Below, one piece after another: positions 42,322 through 50,008 of a stretch of DNA of 64,000 nucleotides (its first letter is position 1; each line of letters begins with the position of its first letter). The notes below the pieces were generated by a model. The model did not search any database. It had not been told where the DNA came from and worked only from the letters and a program-made list of their open reading frames with translations. Location of the stretch: positions 186,001 through 250,000 of the forward strand of contig JAEYOW010000044.1 of assembly GCA_023411375.1 (NCBI GenBank), in the 5' to 3' direction. The translations under genes and the position numbers were made by a program. The stretch comes from Bacillota bacterium (GTDB lineage: Bacteria; Bacillota; Clostridia; Christensenellales; Aristaeellaceae).

Positions 42322-43587
42322 TTAAAAGCTCAAGCCGCGCTCCAAATCAGCGATCAGGTCGTTGACATCCTCAAGGCCGACGCTTAGGCGGATCAGCTCC
42401 GGCTCGACGCCGGCAGCCTGTAATTCCTCAGCGTTCATTTGCCCGTGGGTGGTGCTTGCGGGATGAATAACAAGGCTTTTTGCGTCCGCCACATTTGCCA
42501 GCAGGCTGAACAGCCGCAGCCCGTCGATAAACCTGCGCCCTTCCTCCACGCCGCCCTTGACGCCGAAGCTCAATACCGCGCCCGCGCCGTTTGGAAGGTA
42601 TTTTTTTGCACGTTCAAAGTAAGGATCGCCCTCCAGCATGGGATAATGCACATAAGCGACCTTGGGATTCCCGCGCAAAAATCGCGCAACCGCAAGCGCG
42701 TTGGCGCAATGGCGCCCAACGCGCAGGCTGAGCGTCTCAAGGCCTTGCAGTAGCAAAAACGCTCCGAAGGGGCTTAAGCACGCGCCAAACTCGCGAATCA
42801 TCTGGCAGCGCAGCCGCGACGCGACGGGAGCGGGTTGGTCCGCGTAAACAATGCCGCCGTTCTGAGGATCCGCCGCGGTCATAAACGGGAATCGCGCGCA
42901 ATGAAAATCAAATGTTCCCATGTCGATTACGCAGCCGCCGATTGTGGTTCCATGTCCTCCGGCATATTTGCTGAGCGAATGAACGACGATATCCGCTCCG
43001 TGCGCCTTGGCGTCAAAGATGGGCGGAATGCCGAAGGTATTGTCCAGCACCAGCGGAATGCCGTGCCTTGAGGCAATCTGCTTAACCGCGTCAAAATCAG
43101 GAACGTTGATATTGGGATTACAGATGGTTTCCAGGTAAATCATGCGCGTCCGACCGCAAATAGCGCGCTCCATCCCCTCCAAATCATCCGGCGCCACAAA
43201 GGTGGTATGGATATCGCTCACCTGCGGCAGACGGGCGGATAACAGCGTATACGTGCCGCCGTAAAGCGTGGAAATGGCAACAATATGGTCGCCATGGCCG
43301 CAGAGCGCGTATATCGCGGCGCTGATGGCCGCCATACCGCTTGCAAAGGCAACGGCGGCACAACCGCCTTCCAGCGCCGTCATGCGTTCCTCCAGCGCCG
43401 ATATGGTTGGATTTTCGATGCGCGTATAGGTATAGCCCGGCAACGCGCCGCTGAAAACGCCCGCCGCCATGGCCGCGTCCTCGTAACAATAGCTGGTGGT
43501 CTGATAGATGGGCATGGCGCGGGCATGCGTCTGACCGTCAGGTTTCTGCCCGGCATGGAGCTGCAATGTATCGAAGCCGTAATCCAT
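42322..43587 (-). CDS. metY: O-acetylhomoserine sulfhydrylase
   Basis: A 421-residue Cys/Met-metabolism PLP enzyme. Blocks include YTYTRIENPTISALEERMTALEGG, VVHSLSKYAGGHGTTIGG (PLP lysine) and LSFGVKGG. MetY uses sulfide to form homocysteine from O-acetylhomoserine. Cystathionine-gamma synthase or lyase is an alternative, but length and the neighbour metA favour sulfhydrylation. ATG 43587 follows AGGGAGG; a longer start at 43635 lies inside the terminator hairpin. It is the first structural gene after the leader peptide and attenuator, so its expression probably sets the whole operon. Confidence 0.9.
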   Translation of the reverse strand: MDYGFDTLQLHAGQKPDGQTHARAMPIYQTTSYCYEDAAMAAGVFSGALPGYTYTRIENPTISALEERMTALEGGCAAVAFASGMAAISAAIYALCGHGDHIVAISTLYGGTYTLLSARLPQVSDIHTTFVAPDDLEGMERAICGRTRMIYLETICNPNINVPDFDAVKQIASRHGIPLVLDNTFGIPPIFDAKAHGADIVVHSLSKYAGGHGTTIGGCVIDMGTFDFHCARFPFMTAADPQNGGIVYADQPAPVASRLRCQMIREFGACLSPFGAFLLLQGLETLSLRVGRHCANALAVARFLRGNPKVAYVHYPMLEGDPYFERAKKYLPNGAGAVLSFGVKGGVEEGRRFIDGLRLFSLLANVADAKSLVIHPASTTHGQMNAEELQAAGVEPELIRLSVGLEDVNDLIADLERGLSF

Positions 43588-43615
43588 TTGATAGCCCTCC
43601 CTTAAAATCCAGCCC

Positions 43616-43650
43616 AAAAAAACAAGCCTTCCCAAAGCGGGAGGGCTTGT
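43616..43650 (-). terminator. Attenuator-type terminator upstream of metY
   Basis: On minus ACAAGCCCTCCC pairs with GGGAAGGCTTGT (12 bp, one mismatch) and seven T follow (43622-43616). It lies inside the 5' leader, 28 bp before the metY start, with no gene end upstream except the short leader reading frame. Confidence 0.75.
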
Positions 43651-43673
43651 GAATCGGAGCGCGCTTCAAACGT

Positions 43674-43736
43674 TCACCCACGGCCGCAAAGGGTACGCAA
43701 ACAAGGCATGGGGAACATTCGCATGATTTTCTTCAT
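43674..43736 (-). CDS. Met-rich leader peptide (20 aa)
   Basis: A 20-codon frame, MKKIMRMFPMPCLRTLCGRG, with AAAGGA 11 bases upstream. It holds four Met and two Cys codons, most in the first half. It sits between a consensus promoter and an intrinsic terminator ahead of metY. This is the order of amino-acid attenuators; stalling at Met codons could alter leader folding. Known alternatives in Firmicutes are the S-box riboswitch and T-box, neither of which I see here. Confidence 0.6.
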   Translation of the reverse strand: MKKIMRMFPMPCLRTLCGRG

Positions 43737-43796
43737 CGGGGTTCCCATCCTTTCGGCGGCGGATTAGCGGCAAAGCCGCCTGCAACGCTTTTTGGT

Positions 43797-43825
43797 ATGG
43801 TAGCAGAGATCGTGTGCGGTGTCAA
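43797..43825 (-). promoter_or_regulatory. Promoter of the methionine operon
   Basis: On minus, consensus TTGACA (43825-43820), 17-bp spacer, TACCAT (43802-43797). It lies 36 bp past the dnaN stop. Confidence 0.7.
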
Positions 43826-43860
43826 GCCGGGCGCTGGCTTTTTGCTGTTTTTCCCGGCGC

Positions 43861-44976
43861 TTAGTTATACACGCGCACGGGCAGCACAAGATACAGGTAT
43901 GCGTCGCCCTCCAGTGGAGAGATGACGCAGGGACTTACGTTTGTATTCATGCAAAGGGTACAGCATTCCTCGTCCACGTTTTTAATCACGTCGCTGATAT
44001 AGCGTGCGTTAAACGCAATTTCGATATCCTCGCCTTCCAGATGCGCGTCCAAATCCTCCAGAACGTCGCCAAGCTCGCTCATAGAGGTGATTTTCAGGTT
44101 ATTCTGCGTGGCCTTCATGCGGATGAGGTTGTTTTTACCCTCCTTGGCCATCAAGCTGGCGCGTTCAATCGCGTCCTGAAGCTCTCTGCGCTTAACGGTA
44201 ACGCGGGTAAGCCAGGCCGTGGGCAAAATTTGCCGGTAGTTAATATATTCGCCGGCAAGAAGGCTCGTAACAAGCGTGGTATTTCCCATAACGGCCATCA
44301 GGTGCGTGCTGTCCAGATGGAAGGTGACCATGGCGTCGTCGTCGTCCATGATATGGGCCATCTCGCTCATTACCCTGCCGGGGATGATAGCGGTAATTTT
44401 TTCCTTATCGCCGGGCAGCACAAAGGTATCGTGCATGCGCTGAAGCGCAAGCCGAAAACCGTCCAGGCCCACCAGGCGCAGCTCGTCCCTAGTTACCTCC
44501 ATCAGGCAGCCCGTCAGCGCCTGACGGCTTTCCTGCAGGGCGATGGCGAACGTCACTTTGTTAATCATATCGCGCATGCGCTTTTGCGGAAAGTGAAGCG
44601 CGTGGGTATTGATCAAATCCTTCATCTGGGGAAACTCCGCGGTGGGCATGCCCGTAATGGTGGAACGGCTTTGGCAACAGCGCACCGTCACGGTCAGCTT
44701 TTCGTTCATGGTAAAGCTGACGGTTCCCTCCGGCAGCTTACGCACAATCTCAGTGAGCAGTTTGCCGGGCAAAACCACCTCGCCGGGCTCTGATACCTCG
44801 GCCTTTACAAGGGACTTGATGCTAAGAGACCCGTCGGAGCACATCATCTCAACGGCGTCTTCTTCGGTTTTCAAAAGCACGCCTTCCAATATCTGCATCG
44901 CCGGGCGGGAGCTAAGCGCTCTGGTAGCGTTGATCAGGCCGCCTAAAAGCTCCTGAGCGGAACATTCAAACTTCAT
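43861..44976 (-). CDS. dnaN: DNA polymerase III beta sliding clamp
   Basis: A 371-residue clamp of normal length. The start MKFECSAQELLGGL at 44976 follows GGAGG; the frame continues to 45141 but that extension is the upstream element. Family blocks include PAMQILEGVLLKTEED, RLVGLDGFRLALQ, LLAGEYINYRQILP and the C-terminal LYLVLPVRVYN. It encircles DNA and tethers polymerase. dnaN normally follows dnaA; here crh and whiA lie upstream and dnaA is absent from the window. The 398-bp gap upstream holds the candidate origin. Confidence 0.96.
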   Translation of the reverse strand: MKFECSAQELLGGLINATRALSSRPAMQILEGVLLKTEEDAVEMMCSDGSLSIKSLVKAEVSEPGEVVLPGKLLTEIVRKLPEGTVSFTMNEKLTVTVRCCQSRSTITGMPTAEFPQMKDLINTHALHFPQKRMRDMINKVTFAIALQESRQALTGCLMEVTRDELRLVGLDGFRLALQRMHDTFVLPGDKEKITAIIPGRVMSEMAHIMDDDDAMVTFHLDSTHLMAVMGNTTLVTSLLAGEYINYRQILPTAWLTRVTVKRRELQDAIERASLMAKEGKNNLIRMKATQNNLKITSMSELGDVLEDLDAHLEGEDIEIAFNARYISDVIKNVDEECCTLCMNTNVSPCVISPLEGDAYLYLVLPVRVYN

Positions 44977-45000
44977 TTTGGAACCTCCACAACCATTGTG

Positions 45001-45285
45001 ATAGTAGTTACTAGTATATTCAGTAGTAGTAGTAGGGCATGTGGAAACCATGGAAAAGCCATCCGGCCCGTGATACCGCCTTAAAAAGGGCCTTGGAAAA
45101 CCAGAGGAAAAGCCAAAGGGTTTTTGGAGATTTCCACACATGTGGATTTACCTTCCCGGTCAAAAGGGAAGCTGTCTACATAATTTCGCGATAAGCGGAG
45201 GGGTTTCCTGCTCGCGAAAAAGGGAAACCTTTCGCAAAACAACTCGATGGAGGTCGGCAAAAAGGGTTTTTCCGTAGTTTCCACA
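45001..45285 (-). other. Candidate oriC element upstream of dnaN
   Basis: On minus, a DnaA-box-like GTTTCCACA (45048-45040) is followed by TGCC and then CTACTACTACTACTG (45035-45021) and an AT-rich stretch. This order matches the basal unwinding element of bacterial origins: DnaA box, short GC spacer, DnaA-trio repeats. Further TTTCCACA-type sites lie at 45130-45138, 45141-45149 (AAATCCACA on minus) and 45277-45285. None is a perfect TTATCCACA. The 398-bp stretch 44977-45374 has no gene. Confidence 0.55.
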
Positions 45286-45374
45286 GGGTGAGGAAAAGGG
45301 AATGTTGAAAATGAAAACCGCATAAAACCAGCGCTTCACACGGCTTTCAAAAATTTTCCCTCGCGCTTTTCCTC

Positions 45375-45632
45375 TTAGGAGCGTCCCTGAATGGCTTTGA
45401 GGACGGCCTCTGTCGCGGCAGCCTCATCATCGCCGTCGGCAACGAGGAACATCAGCCCGTCCTTGGGAATGGACTGGGAAAGCAGGCCGATCATGCTTTT
45501 AACGTTCAGCACAATGCCATCGCGTTCCAGGGTAAGCGTGCATTGAAATTTTGAGGCCGCCTTGGCAATCATAGCGGCTTTTTCCCGCCCAACGGGAATG
45601 TCGTCTTTGAGGTTGAGTTCTGTCTTTACCAT
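45375..45632 (-). CDS. crh: Crh-like HPr protein without catalytic histidine
   Basis: An 85-residue HPr-fold protein. PVGREKAAMIAKAASKFQ aligns with HPr GIHARPA...ASKF but has Arg-Glu-Lys in place of the His region. LNVKSMIGLLSQS matches the Ser46 segment (Ser at residue 46 here). In Bacillus, Crh lies downstream of whiA and also lacks His15; it works only through Ser46 with CcpA. The gene here is 53 bp after whiA, supporting orthology. The substitution is Arg rather than the Gln of Bacillus Crh. AGGAGGAACC precedes the start. Confidence 0.8.
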   Translation of the reverse strand: MVKTELNLKDDIPVGREKAAMIAKAASKFQCTLTLERDGIVLNVKSMIGLLSQSIPKDGLMFLVADGDDEAAATEAVLKAIQGRS

Positions 45633-45685
45633 GGTGGTTCCTCCTGTTATCCCTTGCCGGTGTTGGCGCGGGTAATCCGTATGGG

Positions 45686-46651
45686 TTATTTTTTCCCGAC
45701 TGTATCCGGGCCGTCAAGCCCGTCCAGGTAGGACATAAGCCTTCGCATGCGATGATTGACGCCACTTTTGCCAAGGGGAGGGTCAAGCGACGCGCCAAGC
45801 TCCATAAGCGAGGCGTCGGGGGCGTTCAGGCGGGCGCGTGCAATTTCCTGGAGAGAAGGCGGCAAAGTGGAAAGTAGATTTTCCTCCTGCAGGCGGCGGA
45901 TGGCGGCAAGCTGCTCGTCGCTGCAGTTCATCTGCTTGACAAGGTTTGCGTTATCGCAGTTCATTGCCCGGTTGACGGTGCCAAGCACCTGCCGTTTGAC
46001 GCGCAGGTCCTCAATTTGCATGACGGCGTTGTGCGCTCCCACGGCGGACAGAAACGTGACGATCTGATCGCTTTGCTTCAGGTAGAAAAAGGTATGATTA
46101 CGCCTCACGCTTTGCCTGATCGGCAAAGCCAGGCGCTGAAAGCATTTGGCCATCAGCTCGCGCATATCGCCGTCCATGACGGGCAGCTCCAGATGATACC
46201 CCTGCTCCGGGCTTGACATGGTGCCGCCGCCAAGCATTACGCCCCTGAGAAAGGCTTTTATGCAGCAAAGCCGCGTAATGGGAAGCCTGGGGTTGGTAGA
46301 GCGCAACGCAGCCGCGCCGTCCTCGCCGCGCTCCATCATGTGGAGCGCGGTAAGAAAAATCGGCGACTGAACCGGACCCAGCGTAAGCACGCACTTACGC
46401 GTGCCGCCAAAGCGCGCGCTTGTAACGTAGTGGATTTGAGGAGTCAGGCGCATGGCCTGCGCCAGCAGCGTATACGCGCGGCGGCATACCGCCAAGCTTT
46501 CGCCGGACAGCTGCACGTTGACCTTGCCGCGGCCAAGCAGATTCAGGCTGCCCATGGTCATATACAGGCCGCACAGTTCGCTTAAACGGCAGCAGGGCTT
46601 TTCGGGCTGGATCAGGCAGAGCTCCTTCTTACAGTCGGAGGAAAAGGACAT
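45686..46651 (-). CDS. whiA: DNA-binding protein WhiA
   Basis: A 321-residue WhiA. The N-terminal LAGLIDADG-like core (LCGLYMTMGSLNLLGRGKV, FLRGVMLGGGTMSSPEQGYHLEL) and the C-terminal helix-turn-helix SLMELGASLDPPLGKSGVNHRMRRL are present. WhiA influences cell division and chromosome segregation in Firmicutes. MSFSSDCKKEL at 46651 is the expected start after GGTGGGGAT; a start at 46678 would add nine residues without a site. The usual upstream partners rapZ and yvcK are absent. Confidence 0.93.
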   Translation of the reverse strand: MSFSSDCKKELCLIQPEKPCCRLSELCGLYMTMGSLNLLGRGKVNVQLSGESLAVCRRAYTLLAQAMRLTPQIHYVTSARFGGTRKCVLTLGPVQSPIFLTALHMMERGEDGAAALRSTNPRLPITRLCCIKAFLRGVMLGGGTMSSPEQGYHLELPVMDGDMRELMAKCFQRLALPIRQSVRRNHTFFYLKQSDQIVTFLSAVGAHNAVMQIEDLRVKRQVLGTVNRAMNCDNANLVKQMNCSDEQLAAIRRLQEENLLSTLPPSLQEIARARLNAPDASLMELGASLDPPLGKSGVNHRMRRLMSYLDGLDGPDTVGKK

Positions 46652-46692
46652 ATCCCCACCCTTTTCATTCGCCTCCATCCGGGATTAGGCGT

Positions 46693-46803
46693 CCGGGAAG
46701 ACGTAAGTTTAATCATCAGGCCGCTGGCGACGGACCCCGGGCCCGCGCCGCCAGCCGGAAAATGCCGTAGCGAAACGGGCTTTTGCCTAAACCGGGAGAC
46801 GTA
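46693..46803 (-). promoter_or_regulatory. Structured whiA leader with direct repeat
   Basis: An imperfect direct repeat (CCGGGAAGACGTA 46693-46705; CCGGGAGACGTA 46792-46803) flanks several GC-rich inverted repeats, including CTGGCGGCG/CGTCGCCAG on minus. It lies in the roughly 150-base whiA 5' leader. Recognition of a known riboswitch failed. Confidence 0.35.
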
Positions 46804-46808
46804 GTCCT

Positions 46809-46838
46809 ATTTTACCCTCTCATAGGGCGTTCCGTCAA
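46809..46838 (-). promoter_or_regulatory. Promoter of whiA-crh
   Basis: On minus TTGACG (46838-46833), 18-bp spacer, TAAAAT (46814-46809). Confidence 0.5.
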
Positions 46839-46851
46839 TGATATCCGGGGA

Positions 46852-46880
46852 TTGACGGTAAAAAAACAGCGGTTTATACT
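46852..46880 (+). promoter_or_regulatory. Promoter of the SPL-family gene
   Basis: TTGACG (46852-46857), 17-bp spacer, TATACT (46875-46880), divergent from the whiA promoter. Confidence 0.65.
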
Positions 46881-46924
46881 AATGTTACAAAAAAGGTCCG
46901 GTGGTTGCGTGAGGAGGACGAAGG

Positions 46925-47824
46925 ATGAAGAATGTGGAAACCGTTCCGGCAAAGCGCCTGCTGACCCCTGTACGAGGGAGCGGAAACCACTTCTTTCGTT
47001 CAGATTATACGCTGAACCTGTACCGTGGGTGCAACCATGGATGCATTTACTGCGACAGCCGAAGCGAGTGCTACCATATCGACCGGTTTGACAGCGTCAG
47101 GGTTAAGGAAAACGCGCTGTGGATGCTAAAGGACGAGCTAAGCCGGAAGCGTGAGGGCGGAGTTATCTGCATGGGGGCCGCGAGCGACCCGTATAACGCG
47201 CTGGAGCAGGAGCTTCAGATCACCAGAGGCGCGTTGCGGCTGATGCTTTCCTATCATTTTGGGGTGGGGATGAGCACAAAAAGCGCGCTGATCGCACGGG
47301 ACGCGGAGCTGCTATCTGAAATTGGCGTGGGAATGCCTACGTGGACGGCATTTTCCATCACCACCGCAAACGACGCGCTCGCGCGCCTGCTGGAGCCGCG
47401 CGCGTCCTCAAGCAGGGATCGGTTTGAGGCCATGGAAAAGCTGGCCGCGCGCGGCGTGATGACGGGTACGTGGATGAACCCGATGCTGCCCTTCCTAACG
47501 GACAGCGAGAAAAACCTTCGCGAGGTTATCCGGCTGACAAAGGAAAGCGGAGGCAGGTATGTGATCTGTTTCTTTGGCCTCACGCTGCGAACGGGCGACC
47601 GGGAGTATTTTTATCAGGCGCTTAATCGCGAGCCGGCGTTCAACGGCGTAAAGGATCGGTATGTGAACCGATACGGCCTAGATTATGAATGCCCAGTGCC
47701 GGCGGCGCGGGAGCTGTACGGGCTGTTTGAGAGGGAGTGCGCTTCCGCGGGGCTATACTGCCGCTTTGAAGAATTAAACGCCGCTATGGCGGAAAAATGT
47801 CCCGAGCAGCTTTCGATGTTTTAA
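46925..47824 (+). CDS. SPL-family radical SAM protein
   Basis: A 299-residue radical SAM enzyme. The cluster-binding cysteines are in RGCNHGCIYCDS (Cys36, Cys40, Cys43; CxxxCxxC). The layout TLNLYRGCNHGCIYCDSRS plus VICMGAASDPYNALE fits the spore photoproduct lyase-like (Rv2578c) group. True SPL repairs spore UV damage, but members of this subgroup are mostly uncharacterised. The gene has its own promoter and GGAGGA site, and overlaps the converging phosphoesterase by four bases. Substrate is unknown. Confidence 0.82.
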   Translation: MKNVETVPAKRLLTPVRGSGNHFFRSDYTLNLYRGCNHGCIYCDSRSECYHIDRFDSVRVKENALWMLKDELSRKREGGVICMGAASDPYNALEQELQITRGALRLMLSYHFGVGMSTKSALIARDAELLSEIGVGMPTWTAFSITTANDALARLLEPRASSSRDRFEAMEKLAARGVMTGTWMNPMLPFLTDSEKNLREVIRLTKESGGRYVICFFGLTLRTGDREYFYQALNREPAFNGVKDRYVNRYGLDYECPVPAARELYGLFERECASAGLYCRFEELNAAMAEKCPEQLSMF

Positions 47825-48522
47825 CGGCTGTAAATGCCGGTTTCAATCTCGTGGATATAGGTTTCAATACGCGGCACGCGCGTGGCCTGTTGCGCGTCCA
47901 AAACAGCCTGCGTTCTATCGTAATCCAGCTGGCGCAGCCTGATTTCAAAGGGCGCGGCTTCGCGGCCCTCCTCGCCCACAAGCAGGGCGTAGCAGCATTT
48001 TGGAATGCCCATGGCGTTGCCGACGCTGCCGGCGTTTAAAAAAACCCCGGGGGACATGGTGCGCATAGCCTGGCGGTGCGCGTCCGCATAGGCCACAACG
48101 TCATAGCGCCCGCCCTGCGCGTCGGTAAAATACGGTTCGATTACGTCGGCGCTGCTGTGGGCTACCACAAGCTCATCCATGACGGGCCTGCCGTGGAAAA
48201 GCCGGATGCGCCGGCCGCTCAGCAAAAGCTCGTGCTCTTTTGGGAGCGCGCAAAGCTTTTGGAGCCTCTCTTCGCCAAGCTGCTCCCAGTAGTATATATC
48301 GGGGCTGAAAAGCTTCCGGCCCACGCCATAATCCCAGTTGCCGCCCAAAACAAGGTCGCAGTTGGCAAAGGCCCAGTCGAAGGTGAAATCGCTGCTGGGG
48401 CCTTTGCCTACGATATCGCCAAGGCAGAGAATGCGGTCGGGCTTTTGTATGGATAAATCCCGGTCGAGGGCCTCGGTCGCGGGACGGTTGCCATGAAGGT
48501 CCGCCACAAGGGCAATCAGCAT
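47821..48522 (-). CDS. Calcineurin-like metallophosphoesterase
   Basis: A 233-residue YfcE/MJ0936-type phosphoesterase. Metal motifs are ADLHGN (7-12), LCLGDIVGKGP, LGGNWDYG and LFHGRP, with a late FLNAGSVGNAMG. Such enzymes hydrolyse phosphodiesters or Ap4A-like nucleotides; specificity is unknown. MLIALVADLHGN at 48522 is chosen after AAAGGAG; the frame upstream is not needed. Its stop overlaps the SPL gene stop. Confidence 0.85.
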   Translation of the reverse strand: MLIALVADLHGNRPATEALDRDLSIQKPDRILCLGDIVGKGPSSDFTFDWAFANCDLVLGGNWDYGVGRKLFSPDIYYWEQLGEERLQKLCALPKEHELLLSGRRIRLFHGRPVMDELVVAHSSADVIEPYFTDAQGGRYDVVAYADAHRQAMRTMSPGVFLNAGSVGNAMGIPKCCYALLVGEEGREAAPFEIRLRQLDYDRTQAVLDAQQATRVPRIETYIHEIETGIYSR

Positions 48523-48644
48523 GGTAAAAAACTCCTTTCGCTCGCGGAAACAAAGCGCGCGATCAGGGTGATGCCGCCTCTGTTTATCAGAGGCCGGCAC
48601 GATTTAGTTTAGCACAGCGCGACGGGCTTGTCAAAGAGCGGAGA

Positions 48645-48673
48645 TTGCGAAATCCGGCTGTTCATGCTACAAT
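48645..48673 (+). promoter_or_regulatory. Promoter of secreted protein gene
   Basis: TTGCGA (48645-48650), 17-bp spacer, TACAAT (48668-48673). Confidence 0.55.
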
Positions 48674-48717
48674 AGCCGTGATTAAATCCGCGCGGCCAAA
48701 AGGGGGAGGAATCACCC

Positions 48718-49962
48718 ATGAAAAGGATACTGGCGCTGCTGATAAGCTTGACGCTATGGTGCGCTGTGCCGCTGGCGTCAGCGGAGGAAGCGGGCGGCGG
48801 GACCATTGCCACCTACCTGTTGCCAGAGGGCGCGGAAATTTTGACCTTTGAGGAGGCGCATGCCTTTAAAGCGCCGCAGGGGCTTGAAGGCATGTATGAC
48901 CTAATGCTCACGGGCAACGGTACGTCGGACGTCTATCTTGCGCGGATGAAGAACGGGCGGGCGCTGCTGAGCGTCAGCTGTACGGAGATGGACCGGGAGG
49001 GGACCGCGCAGGCGCTTGCGGACACCTGGCCCGCGATTGTGAAAACCATCAGCCTTTCGGCGCGGTACCTAAACGCGGATGCGTCCTGCGTGAGCATCGA
49101 GCAAAAATACGGCTACGAAACCCTGAAAATCCGGACCGATATCGCCGTCGGGCAGGAAGAACTGGTGCTGCTTACCGCAGATTGCACGGCCTTTTACCGC
49201 GGCACGGACCTGATTGAGGTTTGGGCGGTCGCTCCGTCCCCCCCTATTTATCTGTATGACGATGAAGCGGCGGCGGAACTGGAAAGTGACAGAAAGGATA
49301 TAGAGGCGTTGCTTAACAGCCTGAATTTTGAGATGAAGGCGGGCGGCAACACCTTGAGTTCAAGCGTCCAAAAGCTTACAACGGAAACCTATGTGGATCC
49401 GGACGGGTACTTTTCGCTTGAAATGATTGCGGGCAGCCACGTCATTACCCCCTATACGCGGGAAAGCGACGCGAAAATGCTGCGGGAGACGATGGGAGAG
49501 AAATGGGGGGATGGTGCAAGGCACGCGTTCGACCTGTGGTACCAGGACGTCCGGCAGGAAGGCGCGACCCTGATGGTCACGCCCGATCTGAGCATGGCCG
49601 TACAGTTGTATTGCATTCAGGACGCGTATTTTGCCGAGGCTACCCCGGACGACCTGCTCACGCTTGCGGGGGATATCGAGCAATCGCTCAACAGCAAATT
49701 TGGGTATGCGCTTTCGCTTCGGACAGACGCTACGGTCAGCATAAGCGGGTTGGAGCACGCGTGGCTCAGCTACTGGCTGCGCTCGGAAAAGACCAATTTT
49801 ATGCTGAATGTACTGGCCTGCGTGGAACGCGGGGATTGGCTGAGGGAGCTGGACATTTACAGCGTGACGGACCAGATAGACCTTGGCGCGCAGGACGCCC
49901 TTATGGAAATGATACTAACGACGCTAACATACCATGTGCCCGCCGATGGCGAAAGGGTCTGA
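48718..49962 (+). CDS. Secreted protein of unknown function
   Basis: A 414-residue protein with a signal peptide (MKRILALLISLTLWCAVPLASA). I do not recognise the family. Two similar halves seem possible: residues about 40-180 and 220-400 both contain segments of alternating beta strands and helices (MYDLMLTGNGTSDVYLARMKNG; YFSLEMIAGSHVITPYTRES). No lipobox Cys follows the signal. GGGGGAGG lies upstream. A GtrB-like glycosyltransferase starts 46 bp downstream with no terminator, so they may share a message. Confidence 0.6.
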   Translation: MKRILALLISLTLWCAVPLASAEEAGGGTIATYLLPEGAEILTFEEAHAFKAPQGLEGMYDLMLTGNGTSDVYLARMKNGRALLSVSCTEMDREGTAQALADTWPAIVKTISLSARYLNADASCVSIEQKYGYETLKIRTDIAVGQEELVLLTADCTAFYRGTDLIEVWAVAPSPPIYLYDDEAAAELESDRKDIEALLNSLNFEMKAGGNTLSSSVQKLTTETYVDPDGYFSLEMIAGSHVITPYTRESDAKMLRETMGEKWGDGARHAFDLWYQDVRQEGATLMVTPDLSMAVQLYCIQDAYFAEATPDDLLTLAGDIEQSLNSKFGYALSLRTDATVSISGLEHAWLSYWLRSEKTNFMLNVLACVERGDWLRELDIYSVTDQIDLGAQDALMEMILTTLTYHVPADGERV

Positions 49963-50008
49963 TGTTCCCTGAAAAGTTCATGGCGGAAGGTAAGAAAGGA
50001 ATATGCGA

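Noticed and set aside
43588..43860. S-box or T-box riboswitch ahead of metY
   Set aside because: I looked for the conserved S-box core and the T-box sequence and found neither; only a short Met-rich frame and a terminator are visible.
45001..45035. CTA repeats as a simple microsatellite
   Set aside because: Considered, but position next to a DnaA-like box, a GC spacer and dnaN makes an origin element more likely. Not fully excluded.
46679..46924. A known riboswitch in the whiA leader
   Set aside because: I compared the leader with c-di-GMP, FMN, cobalamin, guanidine and ydaO-type patterns from memory and found no match.
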